Below are positions 18,341 through 27,546 of a stretch of 64,000 nt of DNA, piece after piece (the first letter of the stretch is position 1; each line of letters opens with the position of its first letter). Source of the stretch: Streptomyces sp. NBC_00190 (GTDB taxonomy: Bacteria; Actinomycetota; Actinomycetes; Streptomycetales; Streptomycetaceae); assembly GCF_036203305.1 (NCBI RefSeq), contig NZ_CP108131.1, positions 3,038,001-3,102,000 of the forward strand, given 5' to 3'. The translations under genes and the position numbers were made by a program. The notes below the pieces were generated by a model. It saw only the letters and a list, made by a program, of their open reading frames with translations, made no database searches and was not told the origin of the DNA.

Positions 18341-19351
18341 ATGAGCACGCTCGGTATCGCCGTCATCGGCACGGGGAAGATGGGCGCCGACCACGTCCGC
18401 AGGATCGGCCGGACCGTCGGCGGGGCCCGGGTGGTGGCCGTGGCCGACCCGGACGGGGACCGGGTCAAAGAGGTCGCGGGCGCCCTGGACGGCGCCGGCG
18501 CGCACACCGACCCGGCGGCCGCGATAGCGGCGCCCGGGGTGGACGCCGTACTGATCGCCTCTCCCGGGCCCGCCCACGAGGAGGCCATCGGGCTGGCCCT
18601 GGAGCGCGGACTGCCGGTGCTGTGCGAGAAGCCGCTCACCCCGGACCCGGCGGGGGCGGTGCGCGTCATGGAGGCCGAACGGCGTCTGGGGCGGCGCCTG
18701 GTGCAGGTGGGGTTCATGCGCCGGTACGACGCCGAGTACGGGCGGCTGAAGGAGCTGCTGGACGCGGGCGGGATCGGGCGGCCGCTCTTCCTGCACTGCC
18801 GGCACCGCAACGCCGCCTCGCCGTCCTTCTTCACCAGCGACATGCTGATCAGCGACTCGGTGGTGCACGAAGTGGACGCGGCCCGCTGGCTGCTGGGGCA
18901 GGAGATCACGGCGGTCACCGTGCTCTCCCCCACTGCGTCCTCGGCGGCTCCCGAGGGGCTGCGCGATCCCCGGCTGGTGCTGCTGGAAACGTCCGGCGGA
19001 GCCGTCGTCGACGTGGAGATCTTCGTCAACTGCGGCTTCGGCTACCAGGTGCAGTGCGAGGCGGTCGGCGAGCGGGGCAGCGCCCGGATCGGCGACGGCC
19101 ACGCGATGGTGGTGCAGTCGGCGGGCCGGTGGGGCGGCGAGATCGACCAGGACTTCACGGTGCGCTTCGCCGACGCCTACGACCGGCAGCTGCGCAGCTG
19201 GGTGACCGCGGCCGCGCGGGGCACGGTGGCCGGACCGGACGCGTGGGACGGCTACACGGCGGCCGCCGTCTCGGAGGCGGGCCTCGCGGCCGCGCGCACC
19301 GGCGTACGGACCCTGGTGGAGCTGGTGGAGCGGCCGGCCCTCTACCGCTGA
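18341..19351 (+). CDS. Gfo/Idh/MocA oxidoreductase (inositol 2-dehydrogenase-like)
   Basis: A 336-residue NAD(P)-dependent dehydrogenase. The Rossmann motif [13 protein letters not shown] is at the N-terminus; [16 protein letters not shown] carries the family EKP Lys; [13 protein letters not shown] contains the catalytic Asp/His region. It resembles IolG, oxidising myo- or scyllo-inositol to inosose, which would feed the upstream isomerase and the iolCBDA genes. GGGAGGA stands 9 bases before ATG 18341, and only 23 bases separate it from the previous gene, so they are co-transcribed. Other polyol substrates remain possible. Confidence 0.82.
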   Translation: MSTLGIAVIGTGKMGADHVRRIGRTVGGARVVAVADPDGDRVKEVAGALDGAGAHTDPAAAIAAPGVDAVLIASPGPAHEEAIGLALERGLPVLCEKPLTPDPAGAVRVMEAERRLGRRLVQVGFMRRYDAEYGRLKELLDAGGIGRPLFLHCRHRNAASPSFFTSDMLISDSVVHEVDAARWLLGQEITAVTVLSPTASSAAPEGLRDPRLVLLETSGGAVVDVEIFVNCGFGYQVQCEAVGERGSARIGDGHAMVVQSAGRWGGEIDQDFTVRFADAYDRQLRSWVTAAARGTVAGPDAWDGYTAAAVSEAGLAAARTGVRTLVELVERPALYR

Positions 19352-19591
19352 GCCCGTCTGCCCGCCTTCCTGCCTGGCGAGCCCTGTGCCGCTTCTGTCA
19401 CAGGGGTCGCCTTTGTGTCACACATGTCCGCATTACGCGGGCTTTCCGTCACAGGCGCCCTACAGCCCCTCCCCTGCCCTCACCCGGCGTCGTTCCCCGG
19501 GCACAACCCGAGTGATCGTCACTGTCCACACCCCGGCTCCCCCGACGGCCTTCCGGCCGACCCCGCGGCGTGGACAAGGAGGTGTCGTGCA

Positions 19592-19792
19592 ATGAGCGAC
19601 CGACAGCTGTGGTCGTACAAGGAGATCGCTGCCCACATCCGGGTCCAGCCGGACACCGTGCGCTCCTACCGCAAGCACGGACTGCTCCCCCCGCCCGACC
19701 ATGTGGAGGGCGGCAAGCCCTATTGGTACGCCGAAACGATCCGCACCTGGGTGGCCCGCCGCCCCGGCAACCGAGGCCGCCACGAGGACTGA
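19592..19792 (+). CDS. Small helix-turn-helix protein (MerR/AlpA-like)
   Basis: A 66-residue protein, essentially one winged helix-turn-helix: LWSYKEIAAHIRVQPDTVRS then KHGLLPPPDHVEGGKPYWYA, where the GKPYWY wing resembles excisionase and MerR-type domains. AAGGAGGT precedes ATG 19592. It stands alone, with 240 bases upstream that contain repeated TGTCACA elements (19397-19423) and no gene. No phage or integrase gene is nearby, so a small regulator is more likely than an excisionase. Confidence 0.75.
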   Translation: MSDRQLWSYKEIAAHIRVQPDTVRSYRKHGLLPPPDHVEGGKPYWYAETIRTWVARRPGNRGRHED

Positions 19793-19832
19793 CCCCGCTC
19801 ACTGACCCCGCTCACCCCTCATTCCTCACTCG

Positions 19833-19864
19833 GGGGGACGGGGCCCACCCGGGCCCCGTCCCCC
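19833..19864. terminator. Strong bidirectional terminator
   Basis: Perfect 14-bp stem GGGGGACGGGGCCC/GGGCCCCGTCCCCC with a 4-base loop, between the convergent small HTH gene and the MMPL gene. Confidence 0.8.
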
Positions 19865-19873
19865 AGGGCCCCG

Positions 19874-22108
19874 CTAGGCGGCCCCGGCAGGCACCCGCTC
19901 CGGCTCGGCGGTCACTTCCGCCGGCGGCAGCGACTCCCCCTCGCTCAGCCCGAACCTCTCGTGCAGCCTGCGCAGCGGGCCCGGCGCCCACCAGGTGGCC
20001 TTCCCGGTCAGTTTCATGACCGCCGGGACCAGGAGGCTGCGCACGACCATGGCGTCCATCAGCACCGCCAGCGCGATCCCGAGGCCCAGCATCTTGGTGT
20101 TGGTCACCCGCGAGGTACCGATGGCCACCATCACCACGGCCAGGATCACGGCCGCCGCGGTGATCAGCCCGCCGGTGCGGGCCAGTCCGGTGCGCACGGC
20201 CCCCTCGTGGTCCCCGGTCCGGTCGTACTCCTCCTTGATCCGGGATATGAGGAACACCCCGTAGTCCATGGAGAGTCCGAAGGCGATGCAGAACATCAGC
20301 ACCGGCAGGGTGGTCTCTATGTCCCCGGTGGAGGTGAAGGAGAGCAGTCCGGAGAGGTGCCCCTCCTGGAAGACCCACACCACCGCCCCGAACATCGCGG
20401 TCAGGCTCAGCGCGTTGAGGAGCACCGCCTGGACCGGTATCAGAAGGCTCCCGGTGAGCAGGAACACCAGCAGGAGCGTGGCGAGCACCACCAGGGCCAG
20501 CGCGGCGGGCAGAGCGTCCGCGATGGCCTTCTGGGCGTCGACGAGCCTCGCCGCCTGCCCCGTCACCGAGGTCCGGAAGCCGGCCTCGACCTGCCTCACC
20601 TCGCCGACCAGGTCCTGGGCCTGCGGCCCGACCGTCTCGCCCTCGGCGGTCACCGAGAAGTACGCGTACCGCGCCCCGGCCCCGGCGCTCACCGGCCCGT
20701 CGACACGGACCACGCCGGGCAGGACGGCCAGGCGGTCCCGGTAGGCGGCGAGCTCGGCGGGCCCGGCCTCCCCCTCGGCGAGCACGGTGAGCCCGCCGCC
20801 GGGGCTGCCCGGGAAGCCGTCCCGGATGTGCTGCTGGACCACGTGCGACTCCGCGGTCTTCGGCAGCTGCCGGTCGTCCACGGTGCCGAACTTCACGCCG
20901 AGGAAGGGCAGTCCGAGGAGCAGCAGCCCCGCCGTGGTGGCCACCGCGAACACCGGGGCCCGGCGCATCACCAGCGCGGCCGCCCGCCCCCAGCCCCGGC
21001 CCGGTTCCGCTGTGGCGTCGGCCGCGGGACCCCGGCGCCACAGCCGGCGCAGGTCCAGGGAGTTGACCCGCTCGCCCAGCAGCACCAGGGCCGCCGGCAG
21101 CAGGATGAGCGCGGCCGCCGCCGCGAGCAGGACCACCGCGACCCCGGCGTAGGCGAAGGAGCGCAGGAAGTACATCGGGAAGAACATCATCGCCGAGAGG
21201 GAGACCGCGACGGTCAGCGCGGAGAACAGCACGGTGCGCCCCGCGGTGCGCAGGGTGGCTCCGACGGCGGCCACCGGATCCCGTCCGCCGGCGAGTTCCT
21301 CGCGGAACCTGCGGACGATGAACAGGGCGTAGTCGATGGCGAGTCCGAGACCGAGCGCCGTGGTCAGGTTCTGGGCGAAGACGGAGACGTCGGTGACCTC
21401 GGTCAGGCCGCGCAGCACCGCGTTGGTGCCGAGGATGGCCACGATGCCGACACCGAGCGGCAGCAGGGCCGCGACGGCGCTGCCGAAGACGAGGATGAGC
21501 AGGACGAGGGTGACGGGCAGCGCGATCAGCTCGGCGCGCAGCAGATCCTCCTGGATGGTCGAGGTCACCTCACGCTGGACCGCCGCGGGCCCGCCGAGGG
21601 AGACGCTCACCGGCCCGTGTTCGCCCCGGTAGCGCGGGGCGATCCGCTCCAGCACCTCGGTGGCGGCCTTCTGGTCGCCCAGCACCCTGGCCGCGATCAG
21701 GGCCTGCCGGCCGTCCTGCGAGCGCAGCGCGGGCAGCCCGGTGCGCCAGTACGAGCCGACTCCGGCGACCCCCTGCTCCGCGGCGAGCTGTGCGGCCAGC
21801 CGCTCCGCCTCGGCGGCGACGGCGGGATCGTCCACCCCGGCGGTCCCCGCGCCGGCGTCCACGAGCAGCAGCAGATTGGGCTGGGAGGCCGGGAACTCGC
21901 GCTCCAGGGCCGCGGCGGCATAGGTGGACTGGGCGCCCGGGTCCTCCCAGCCGCCGCTGCCCATCCGGTCGGCGACACCGCCGCCCGCGAACACGGCCAG
22001 TGCCGTGACCAGCAGGGCGAGCAGCAGCGAGAGCCGCGGCCGGGCCGTGACGAACCGGGTCCACCCGCCGCTCTCCCCGGGCGACGGCGGATTCTTGACT
22101 TCGGACAT
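19874..22108 (-). CDS. MMPL/RND-superfamily membrane transporter
   Basis: 744 residues with the actinobacterial MMPL layout: a first membrane helix (LSLLLALLVTALAVFAGGG), an external domain of about 150 residues, a first block of five or six helices, a second external domain, and a second block including FGLSMDYGVFLISRIKEEYD, the conserved Asp-Tyr motif of the proton path. It exports lipids or other hydrophobic compounds using the proton gradient. It is divergent from a TetR gene across a 132-bp region with nested palindromes, so it is almost certainly that repressor's target. The substrate is unknown. Confidence 0.88.
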   Translation of the reverse strand: MSEVKNPPSPGESGGWTRFVTARPRLSLLLALLVTALAVFAGGGVADRMGSGGWEDPGAQSTYAAAALEREFPASQPNLLLLVDAGAGTAGVDDPAVAAEAERLAAQLAAEQGVAGVGSYWRTGLPALRSQDGRQALIAARVLGDQKAATEVLERIAPRYRGEHGPVSVSLGGPAAVQREVTSTIQEDLLRAELIALPVTLVLLILVFGSAVAALLPLGVGIVAILGTNAVLRGLTEVTDVSVFAQNLTTALGLGLAIDYALFIVRRFREELAGGRDPVAAVGATLRTAGRTVLFSALTVAVSLSAMMFFPMYFLRSFAYAGVAVVLLAAAAALILLPAALVLLGERVNSLDLRRLWRRGPAADATAEPGRGWGRAAALVMRRAPVFAVATTAGLLLLGLPFLGVKFGTVDDRQLPKTAESHVVQQHIRDGFPGSPGGGLTVLAEGEAGPAELAAYRDRLAVLPGVVRVDGPVSAGAGARYAYFSVTAEGETVGPQAQDLVGEVRQVEAGFRTSVTGQAARLVDAQKAIADALPAALALVVLATLLLVFLLTGSLLIPVQAVLLNALSLTAMFGAVVWVFQEGHLSGLLSFTSTGDIETTLPVLMFCIAFGLSMDYGVFLISRIKEEYDRTGDHEGAVRTGLARTGGLITAAAVILAVVMVAIGTSRVTNTKMLGLGIALAVLMDAMVVRSLLVPAVMKLTGKATWWAPGPLRRLHERFGLSEGESLPPAEVTAEPERVPAGAA

Positions 22109-22150
22109 GACTCGGTGTCCCCTTCACCGTGATTGCCAGGCCAAATAGAC

Positions 22151-22211
22151 TGGCAAACACGAGCAGTCGCTCGCGTTTCCTCAGAATGCGAGCGACCACT
22201 CGCGTTTGTCA
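22151..22211. promoter_or_regulatory. Nested palindromic operator for the TetR regulator
   Basis: Outer arms TGGCAAACACGAG (22151-22163) and CTCGCGTTTGTCA (22199-22211) match with two changes. Inner arms GTCGCTCGC (22166-22174) and GCGAGCGAC (22188-22196) are a perfect inverted repeat. The block is centred between the divergent MMPL and TetR starts, the typical place for TetR binding on both promoters. Confidence 0.75.
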
Positions 22212-22239
22212 ATCACCCACGGGAAGCAAGGGATGGGGC

Positions 22240-22899
22240 ATGCCGGGAACCCCCAAGGGCAAAACAACTGAAAGCGGTGAAAAAGCCACCACTCCACGCC
22301 GCCGACAGGCGCGCGGTGAGCGACGGATCTCCCAGCTGCTGTCGGCCGCCGCCGGAGTGTTCTGCCGCACCGGGTACGCCGCGGCCAGCACCAACGCCAT
22401 CGCCCGCGAGGCCGGCGTGTCACCGGGCACGCTCTACCAGTTCTTCCCGAACAAGGAGGCCATCGCGGTCGAGCTCGGCGGCCAGCTGCTGCAGCGCGCG
22501 CACGAGATGCACGGACAGGCCTTCCTGCCCGAGAACCTGGACCGCCCCCTGCCCGAGCTGCTGGACGCCGTCCTGGACCCGGTCATCGCCTTCAACTGCG
22601 AGAACCCCGCCTTCTGGGCGCTCATGCACGGCTCCGGCATCCCGGGCATCGCACAGGAGCACGAGGAGCTGCACTCCGGCCTGCTCGCCCGCGTCGAAGG
22701 GGTCCTGCGCACCTTCTGCCCCGAGGCCGGGCCCGCCGACCTCACCCGCACCGCGAACATGATCCTGGGCATCTTCAAGGCGTCCCTGGACCTGATCCTG
22801 GCGCACGAGGGCGCCGAGCGCGCCGCGTACGTCGCGGAGCTGAAGATCGTCCTGCTGCGCTACCTGGAGCCGGTGATCACCCCGACCCACCCCCACTGA
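22240..22899 (+). CDS. TetR-family repressor
   Basis: 219 residues. The DNA-binding domain is at about residues 23-70, with RISQLLSAAAGVFCRTGYAA, ASTNAIAREAGVSPGTLYQF and FPNKEAIAVELG. The C-terminal ligand domain is distinct. ATG 22240 (MPGTPKGK) starts a basic tail before the HTH; earlier in-frame codons would read through the operator. Divergent from the MMPL exporter, it likely represses both genes until a lipophilic ligand binds. Confidence 0.88.
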   Translation: MPGTPKGKTTESGEKATTPRRRQARGERRISQLLSAAAGVFCRTGYAAASTNAIAREAGVSPGTLYQFFPNKEAIAVELGGQLLQRAHEMHGQAFLPENLDRPLPELLDAVLDPVIAFNCENPAFWALMHGSGIPGIAQEHEELHSGLLARVEGVLRTFCPEAGPADLTRTANMILGIFKASLDLILAHEGAERAAYVAELKIVLLRYLEPVITPTHPH

Positions 22900-22992
22900 C
22901 CGCGAAGGCTCCCGGACGGTCCATATCACCCAATTGCATACGGTTCATCCGGCTCGGCCACCCCGAGAGAGCAGGCGCGGCTACTCGCATAC

Positions 22993-23009
22993 ATACCCCC
23001 TAGGGGTAT
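22993..23009 (+). promoter_or_regulatory. CsoR-type copper operator and overlapping -10
   Basis: ATACCCCCTAGGGGTAT is a near-perfect palindrome of the G/C-tract type bound by CsoR copper repressors. TATAGT at 23007-23012 overlaps its right end and is a plausible -10 for copZ-copA, so repressor binding would block the promoter. Confidence 0.85.
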
Positions 23010-23088
23010 AGTCTCGGAGTGTCGGGAGGACGGTGGAGCGACTCGCCGTTCCCCGGCGACCGCACGCACCCTCGAAGAGGAGAACGAC

Positions 23089-23322
23089 ATGACCGCCGAG
23101 ACGGACACCCAGACCACCACCGTCTACCGGGTGACCGGCATGACCTGCGGGCACTGCGAGGGCGCGGTGACCACCGAACTCTCCGCCCTGCCGGGCGTCA
23201 GCTCGGTCAAGGCCGTCGCCGCGACCGGCGAGGTCACCGTGACCTCCGCCGCCCCGCTGGCCGAGGAGGACGTACGCGCCGCCGTGGACGAGGCGGGCTA
23301 CGAGTTCGCCGGCCAGGCCTGA
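23089..23322 (+). CDS. copZ: Copper chaperone CopZ
   Basis: A 77-residue ferredoxin-fold metallochaperone. The metal site is [11 protein letters not shown] near residues 17-27, and the C-terminal VDEAGYEF matches the family. It carries Cu(I) to the P-type ATPase encoded next. A purine-rich AGAGGAGAA precedes the ATG. It is the first gene after the copper operator. Confidence 0.92.
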   Translation: MTAETDTQTTTVYRVTGMTCGHCEGAVTTELSALPGVSSVKAVAATGEVTVTSAAPLAEEDVRAAVDEAGYEFAGQA

Positions 23323-23411
23323 GCGCCCCCTCTTCGGCAGCACCCCGCCGGGGCGTGCCGGCCAGCTCATACTGGTTCCGTACGCCCCGGCCCTCCCCCT
23401 GGAGCCGGAAC

Positions 23412-25685
23412 ATGACCAGCACAGTGCACGACGGACCCATAACGGCGGTCGAGCTCACGATCGGCGGGATGACTTGCGCCTCCTGCGCGGCCCGCATCGA
23501 GAAGAAGCTGAACCGGATGGACGGGGTCACCGCCACGGTGAACTTCGCCACCGAGAAGGCGAAGGTCTCGTACGCGGGTGACGTACGGGTCGCCGACCTC
23601 ATCGCGACCGTCGTGAAGACCGGATACACCGCCGAGGAGCCCCCGCCGCCGGAACCGGAACCGGACCTCGGCGCCCCGGACGACGCGGCGCCGACCGTAC
23701 GGGACCCCGAGCTGGCCGCGCTGCGCCAGCGGCTGCTGGTCTCCGCCGCCCTCGCCCTCCCCGTCGTCCTGCTCTCCATGGTCCCGGCCCTCCAGTTCGA
23801 CAACTGGCAGTGGCTCTCGCTGACCCTCGCCGCCCCCGTCGTCGTCTGGGGCGCCCTCCCCTTCCACAGGGCCGCCTGGACCAACGCCCGGCACGGCGCC
23901 GCCACCATGGACACCCTGGTCTCGATCGGCACGCTGGCCGCCTTCGCCTGGTCGCTGTGGGCCTTGTTCTTCGGTCACGCCGGCATGCCGGGCATGCGGC
24001 ACGGATTCGACTTCACCCCCGGAACGGCAGCGACGGGCACCGACGGCTCCTCCGCCATCTACCTGGAGGTCGCGGCCGGGGTCGTCAGCTTCATCCTGCT
24101 CGGCCGCTACCTGGAGGCCCGCTCCAAGCGGAAGGCCGGCGCCGCGCTGAAGGCCCTGCTCGAACTCGGCGCCAAGGACGTCGCCGTGCTGCGCGAGGGC
24201 CGGGAGGTCCGCGTCCCGGTGGGCGCGCTCGCGGTCGGCGACCGGTTCGTCGTCCGCCCCGGCGAGAAGATCGCCACCGACGGCACCGTCGTCGAGGGGA
24301 GCTCCGCCGTGGACGCGTCCATGCTGACCGGCGAATCCGTCCCCGTCGAGGTCACGGTCGGCGACTTCGTCACCGGCGCCACCGTCAACGCCGCCGGGCG
24401 CCTGGTCGTCGAGGCCACCCGGATCGGCGCCGACACCCAGCTCGCCCGGATGGCCAAGCTGGTCGAGGACGCGCAGAACGGCAAGGCCGAGGTGCAGCGG
24501 CTCGCCGACCGGCTCTCCGCCGTCTTCGTGCCCGTCGTCCTGCTGCTCGCGCTGGGCACCTGGGTCGCCTGGCTGCTGATCACCGACGACCCCACCGCCG
24601 CGTTCACGGCCGCCGTGGCCGTACTGATCATCGCCTGCCCGTGCGCCCTCGGCCTGGCCACGCCGACCGCGCTCATGGTCGGCACCGGCCGGGGCGCGCA
24701 GCTCGGCATCCTGATCAAGGGCCCCGAGGTGCTCGAATCCACCCGGCGCGTGGACACCGTCGTCCTGGACAAGACCGGGACCGTCACCACCGGCCGGATG
24801 ACCCTCGCCGGCGTCTTCACCGCGGCAGGCACCGACGAGCGCGAGCTGCTGCGCCTCGCCGGATCCCTGGAGCACTCCTCGGAACACCCGATCGCCCGGG
24901 CCGTCGCCGTCGCGGCGGCCGACAGGGCCGGCGGCCTGCCGGTCCCCGAGAGCTTCGAGAACGTGGCCGGGCTCGGCGTCCAGGGCGTCGTCGACGGACA
25001 CGCCGTCCTGGTGGGCCGCGAGCAGCTGCTGGCGGACTGGTCGATCGCCCTGCCGGCCGAACTCGCGCAGGCCAAGTCGGCCGCCGAGGCGGCGGGCGGC
25101 ACCGCCGTCCTGGTGGCCTGGGACGGTGCGGCGCGCGGGGTGCTGACCGTGGCCGACGCGGTCAAGGAGACCAGCGCCGAGGCCGTCGCCCGACTGCGGG
25201 CACTGGGCCTGACCCCGGTCCTGCTGACCGGCGACAACAAGGCCGTCGCCGAGACGGTGGCCCGCGAGGTCGGCATCGACCAGGTGATCGCCGAGGTGCT
25301 CCCGCAGGACAAGGTGGACGTCGTACGCCGCCTCCAGGCCGAGGGCCGTACGGTCGCGATGGTCGGCGACGGGGTCAACGACGCGGCCGCGCTCGCCCAG
25401 GCCGATCTGGGCCTGGCCATGGGCACCGGCACGGACGCGGCCATCGAGGCGGGCGACCTGACCCTCGTACGGGGAGACCTGCGGGTGGCGGCGGACGCGA
25501 TCCGGCTGTCCCGCCGGACCCTGGCCACCATCAAGGGCAACCTGTTCTGGGCCTTCGGCTACAACGTGGCGGCCCTGCCGCTGGCAGCCGCCGGGCTGCT
25601 CAACCCGATGATCGCGGGGGCCGCGATGGCCTTCTCATCCGTCTTCGTGGTGACCAACAGCCTCCGGTTGAGGTCCTTCCGCTAG
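23412..25685 (+). CDS. copA: Cu(I)-exporting P1B-type ATPase CopA
   Basis: 757 residues. One N-terminal metal-binding domain ([15 protein letters not shown]), then helices, the A-domain loop [12 protein letters not shown], the transport motif [12 protein letters not shown], phosphorylation site [11 protein letters not shown] motif [10 protein letters not shown] in the nucleotide domain, and hinge [12 protein letters not shown]. It pumps Cu(I) out of the cytoplasm using ATP. It is 89 bases downstream of copZ and shares its copper-regulated promoter. Length and motif order are standard. Confidence 0.93.
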   Translation: MTSTVHDGPITAVELTIGGMTCASCAARIEKKLNRMDGVTATVNFATEKAKVSYAGDVRVADLIATVVKTGYTAEEPPPPEPEPDLGAPDDAAPTVRDPELAALRQRLLVSAALALPVVLLSMVPALQFDNWQWLSLTLAAPVVVWGALPFHRAAWTNARHGAATMDTLVSIGTLAAFAWSLWALFFGHAGMPGMRHGFDFTPGTAATGTDGSSAIYLEVAAGVVSFILLGRYLEARSKRKAGAALKALLELGAKDVAVLREGREVRVPVGALAVGDRFVVRPGEKIATDGTVVEGSSAVDASMLTGESVPVEVTVGDFVTGATVNAAGRLVVEATRIGADTQLARMAKLVEDAQNGKAEVQRLADRLSAVFVPVVLLLALGTWVAWLLITDDPTAAFTAAVAVLIIACPCALGLATPTALMVGTGRGAQLGILIKGPEVLESTRRVDTVVLDKTGTVTTGRMTLAGVFTAAGTDERELLRLAGSLEHSSEHPIARAVAVAAADRAGGLPVPESFENVAGLGVQGVVDGHAVLVGREQLLADWSIALPAELAQAKSAAEAAGGTAVLVAWDGAARGVLTVADAVKETSAEAVARLRALGLTPVLLTGDNKAVAETVAREVGIDQVIAEVLPQDKVDVVRRLQAEGRTVAMVGDGVNDAAALAQADLGLAMGTGTDAAIEAGDLTLVRGDLRVAADAIRLSRRTLATIKGNLFWAFGYNVAALPLAAAGLLNPMIAGAAMAFSSVFVVTNSLRLRSFR

Positions 25686-26072
25686 CGGTTCGCCTTCGCA
25701 TCGAGCACACAGGTTCTTCACACGAGACGCAGATCACAGTGATCGCAACGTAACCATTCGGGGTCGTCACGGGTCTAATGGGGCGATGCCAGGAACGTCT
25801 TGGGGGACGTTCCGCGGAGGTCTTGGGGGACGTCCGGGGGCATCAGCCGGCCGGGACGCGTGCCCGCGGGAAGCTTTGAGCGGCCCTCCCGACCCGATAC
25901 GGGTCCCGGCAGACACCGACACCCCGGTTCGGGTCCCGTGGGGGGAATCCGTTCCGGGGACAGGAAAGCGCCCCGACCGTCGACCCGTGGGGGGATCGGC
26001 GGCGGGGCGCTTTTCGCAAGCGTCGGCCCGGCCGGCCACGAAGGGCCGGCCGACCGGGTGGGAAGCCTCGGG
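25686..26072 (+). ncRNA. Intergenic region with promoter-like motif and twin hairpins; possible small RNA
   Basis: 387 bases without a convincing protein gene. It contains a 13-base palindrome GATCACAGTGATC (25732-25744), then AACC (25752) and GTC (25773) 17 bases apart, resembling an ECF-sigma promoter. Next come two near-identical hairpin units GTCTTGGGGGACGTTC (25797-25812) and GTCTTGGGGGACGTCC (25820-25835), and a terminator at 25965-26013. Together this looks like a transcript of about 230 bases. A plus-strand frame from ATG 25786 exists but has no ribosome binding site and reads like random GC-rich sequence. Confidence 0.3.
25965..26013. terminator. Terminator downstream of gltA
   Basis: Stem AAAGCGCCCCG/CGGGGCGCTTT (11 bp) with a 27-base loop and T-rich flanks on both strands, 60 bases past the citrate synthase stop. 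Confidence 0.7.
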
Positions 26073-27362
26073 TCAGCGGGCCTCGACCGGTACGAAGTCG
26101 CGAAGGACCTCGCCGGTGTAGATCTGGCGCGGGCGGCCGATGCGGGAACCCGGCTCCTTGATCATCTCGTGCCACTGGGCGATCCAGCCGGGAAGGCGGC
26201 CGAGCGCGAAGAGCACGGTGAACATCTCGGTCGGGAATCCCATGGCCCGGTAGATCAGGCCGGTGTAGAAGTCCACGTTCGGGTAGAGGTTGCGCGAGAC
26301 GAAGTACTCGTCGGCCAGCGCGTGCTCTTCCAGCTTGAGCGCGATGTCGAGCAGCTCGTCGCTCTTGCCGAGCGCCGAGAGGACATCGTGCGCCGCCGCC
26401 TTGATGATCTTCGCCCGGGGGTCGAAGCTCTTGTAGACGCGGTGCCCGAAGCCCATCAGGCGGACGCCGTCTTCCTTGTTCTTCACCTTGCGGATGAAGG
26501 CGTCGACGTCGCCGCCGTCGTTCTTGATGCCTTCGAGCATCTCCAGAACGGACTGGTTGGCGCCACCGTGCAGCGGACCCCACAGGGCCGAGATGCCGGC
26601 GGAGATCGAGGCGAACATGTTCGCCTGCGAGGAGCCGACCAGGCGCACGGTGGAGGTCGAGCAGTTCTGCTCGTGGTCCGCGTGCAGGATCAGCAGCTTG
26701 TCGAGCGCCGAGACCACGACCGGGTCCAGGTCGTACTCCTGGGCCGGCACGGAGAAGGTCATGCGCAGGAAGTTCTCGACGTAGCCGAGGTCGTTGCGCG
26801 GGTAGACCACCGGGTGGCCGACCGACTTCTTGTACGCGTAGGCCGCGATCGTCGGGAGCTTGGCCAGCAGCCGGATCGTCGAGAGGTGGCGCTGCTTCTC
26901 GTCGAACGGGTTGTGGCTGTCCTGGTAGAACGTCGACAGCGCGCTGACCACGGAGGACAGCATCGCCATCGGGTGCGCGTCGCGCGGGAAGCCGTCGTAG
27001 AAGCGCTTCACGTCTTCGTGCAGCAGCGTGTGCTGGGTGATCTCGTTGCGGAAAGACGCGAGCTGGTCGACGGTCGGCAGCTCACCGTTGATCAGCAGGT
27101 ACGCGACCTCGATGAAGGTCGAACGCTCGGCGAGCTGCTCGATCGGGTAGCCGCGGTAGCGCAGGATGCCCTGCTCACCGTCGAGGTAGGTAATCGCGGA
27201 CTTGTAGGCCGCGGTGTTGCCGTAGCCACTGTCCAAGGTGACGAGCCCGGTCTGGGCCCGCAGCTTCGAGATGTCGAAGCCCTGGTCACCGACGGTGCTC
27301 TCGACCACCGGGTAGGTGTATTCACCGTCCGCGTACCGGAGTACTACAGAGTTGTCGCTCAC
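26073..27362 (-). CDS. gltA: Citrate synthase
   Basis: 429 residues, the standard length of the hexameric type II enzyme that joins oxaloacetate and acetyl-CoA at the entry to the TCA cycle. Active-site segments are LHADHEQNCSTSTVRLVG, GPLHGGANQSVLEML with its catalytic His, MGFGHRVYKSFDPRA, and the Asp-region FPTEMFTVLFALGRLPGW. GTG 27362 (SDNSVVLRYADGEY) has GAGGGA five bases upstream; the frame continues upstream but reads unlike protein. A perfect 16-base palindrome lies 176 bases upstream. Confidence 0.95.
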   Translation of the reverse strand: MSDNSVVLRYADGEYTYPVVESTVGDQGFDISKLRAQTGLVTLDSGYGNTAAYKSAITYLDGEQGILRYRGYPIEQLAERSTFIEVAYLLINGELPTVDQLASFRNEITQHTLLHEDVKRFYDGFPRDAHPMAMLSSVVSALSTFYQDSHNPFDEKQRHLSTIRLLAKLPTIAAYAYKKSVGHPVVYPRNDLGYVENFLRMTFSVPAQEYDLDPVVVSALDKLLILHADHEQNCSTSTVRLVGSSQANMFASISAGISALWGPLHGGANQSVLEMLEGIKNDGGDVDAFIRKVKNKEDGVRLMGFGHRVYKSFDPRAKIIKAAAHDVLSALGKSDELLDIALKLEEHALADEYFVSRNLYPNVDFYTGLIYRAMGFPTEMFTVLFALGRLPGWIAQWHEMIKEPGSRIGRPRQIYTGEVLRDFVPVEAR

Positions 27363-27530
27363 GTCATCCCTCACCGACGTAGTGCCTCTTCTTCGAGGTG
27401 CCCTGACTGCCTCTACCTTCCCCCATTTGGCGCAGGAGAGTGCACTCGGGGTCGGCGTTTGGTCCATTTGACGGCACTGAGTGCCTTCAACCCGCTCATC
27501 CTGCCCCTCCCCGCCGGTTGTCGGAACCCC

Positions 27531-27546
27531 AAATGATCGATCATTT
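27531..27546. promoter_or_regulatory. Perfect 16-base AT-rich palindrome upstream of gltA
   Basis: AAATGATCGATCATTT has no spacer, so it is better suited to binding a protein dimer than to forming a hairpin. It overlaps the stop codon of the recD2 gene and is upstream of gltA. A second, 13-base palindrome GGCACTGAGTGCC is at 27473-27485. Confidence 0.55.

Noticed and set aside
19592..19792. Excisionase of a mobile element
   Set aside because: The helix-turn-helix is similar, but there are no integrase, replication or transfer genes around it; a plain regulator is simpler.
25786..26121. Plus-strand frame between copA and gltA
   Set aside because: No ribosome binding site, random Gly/Pro/Arg-rich composition, and it runs through a terminator and into the antisense of gltA.
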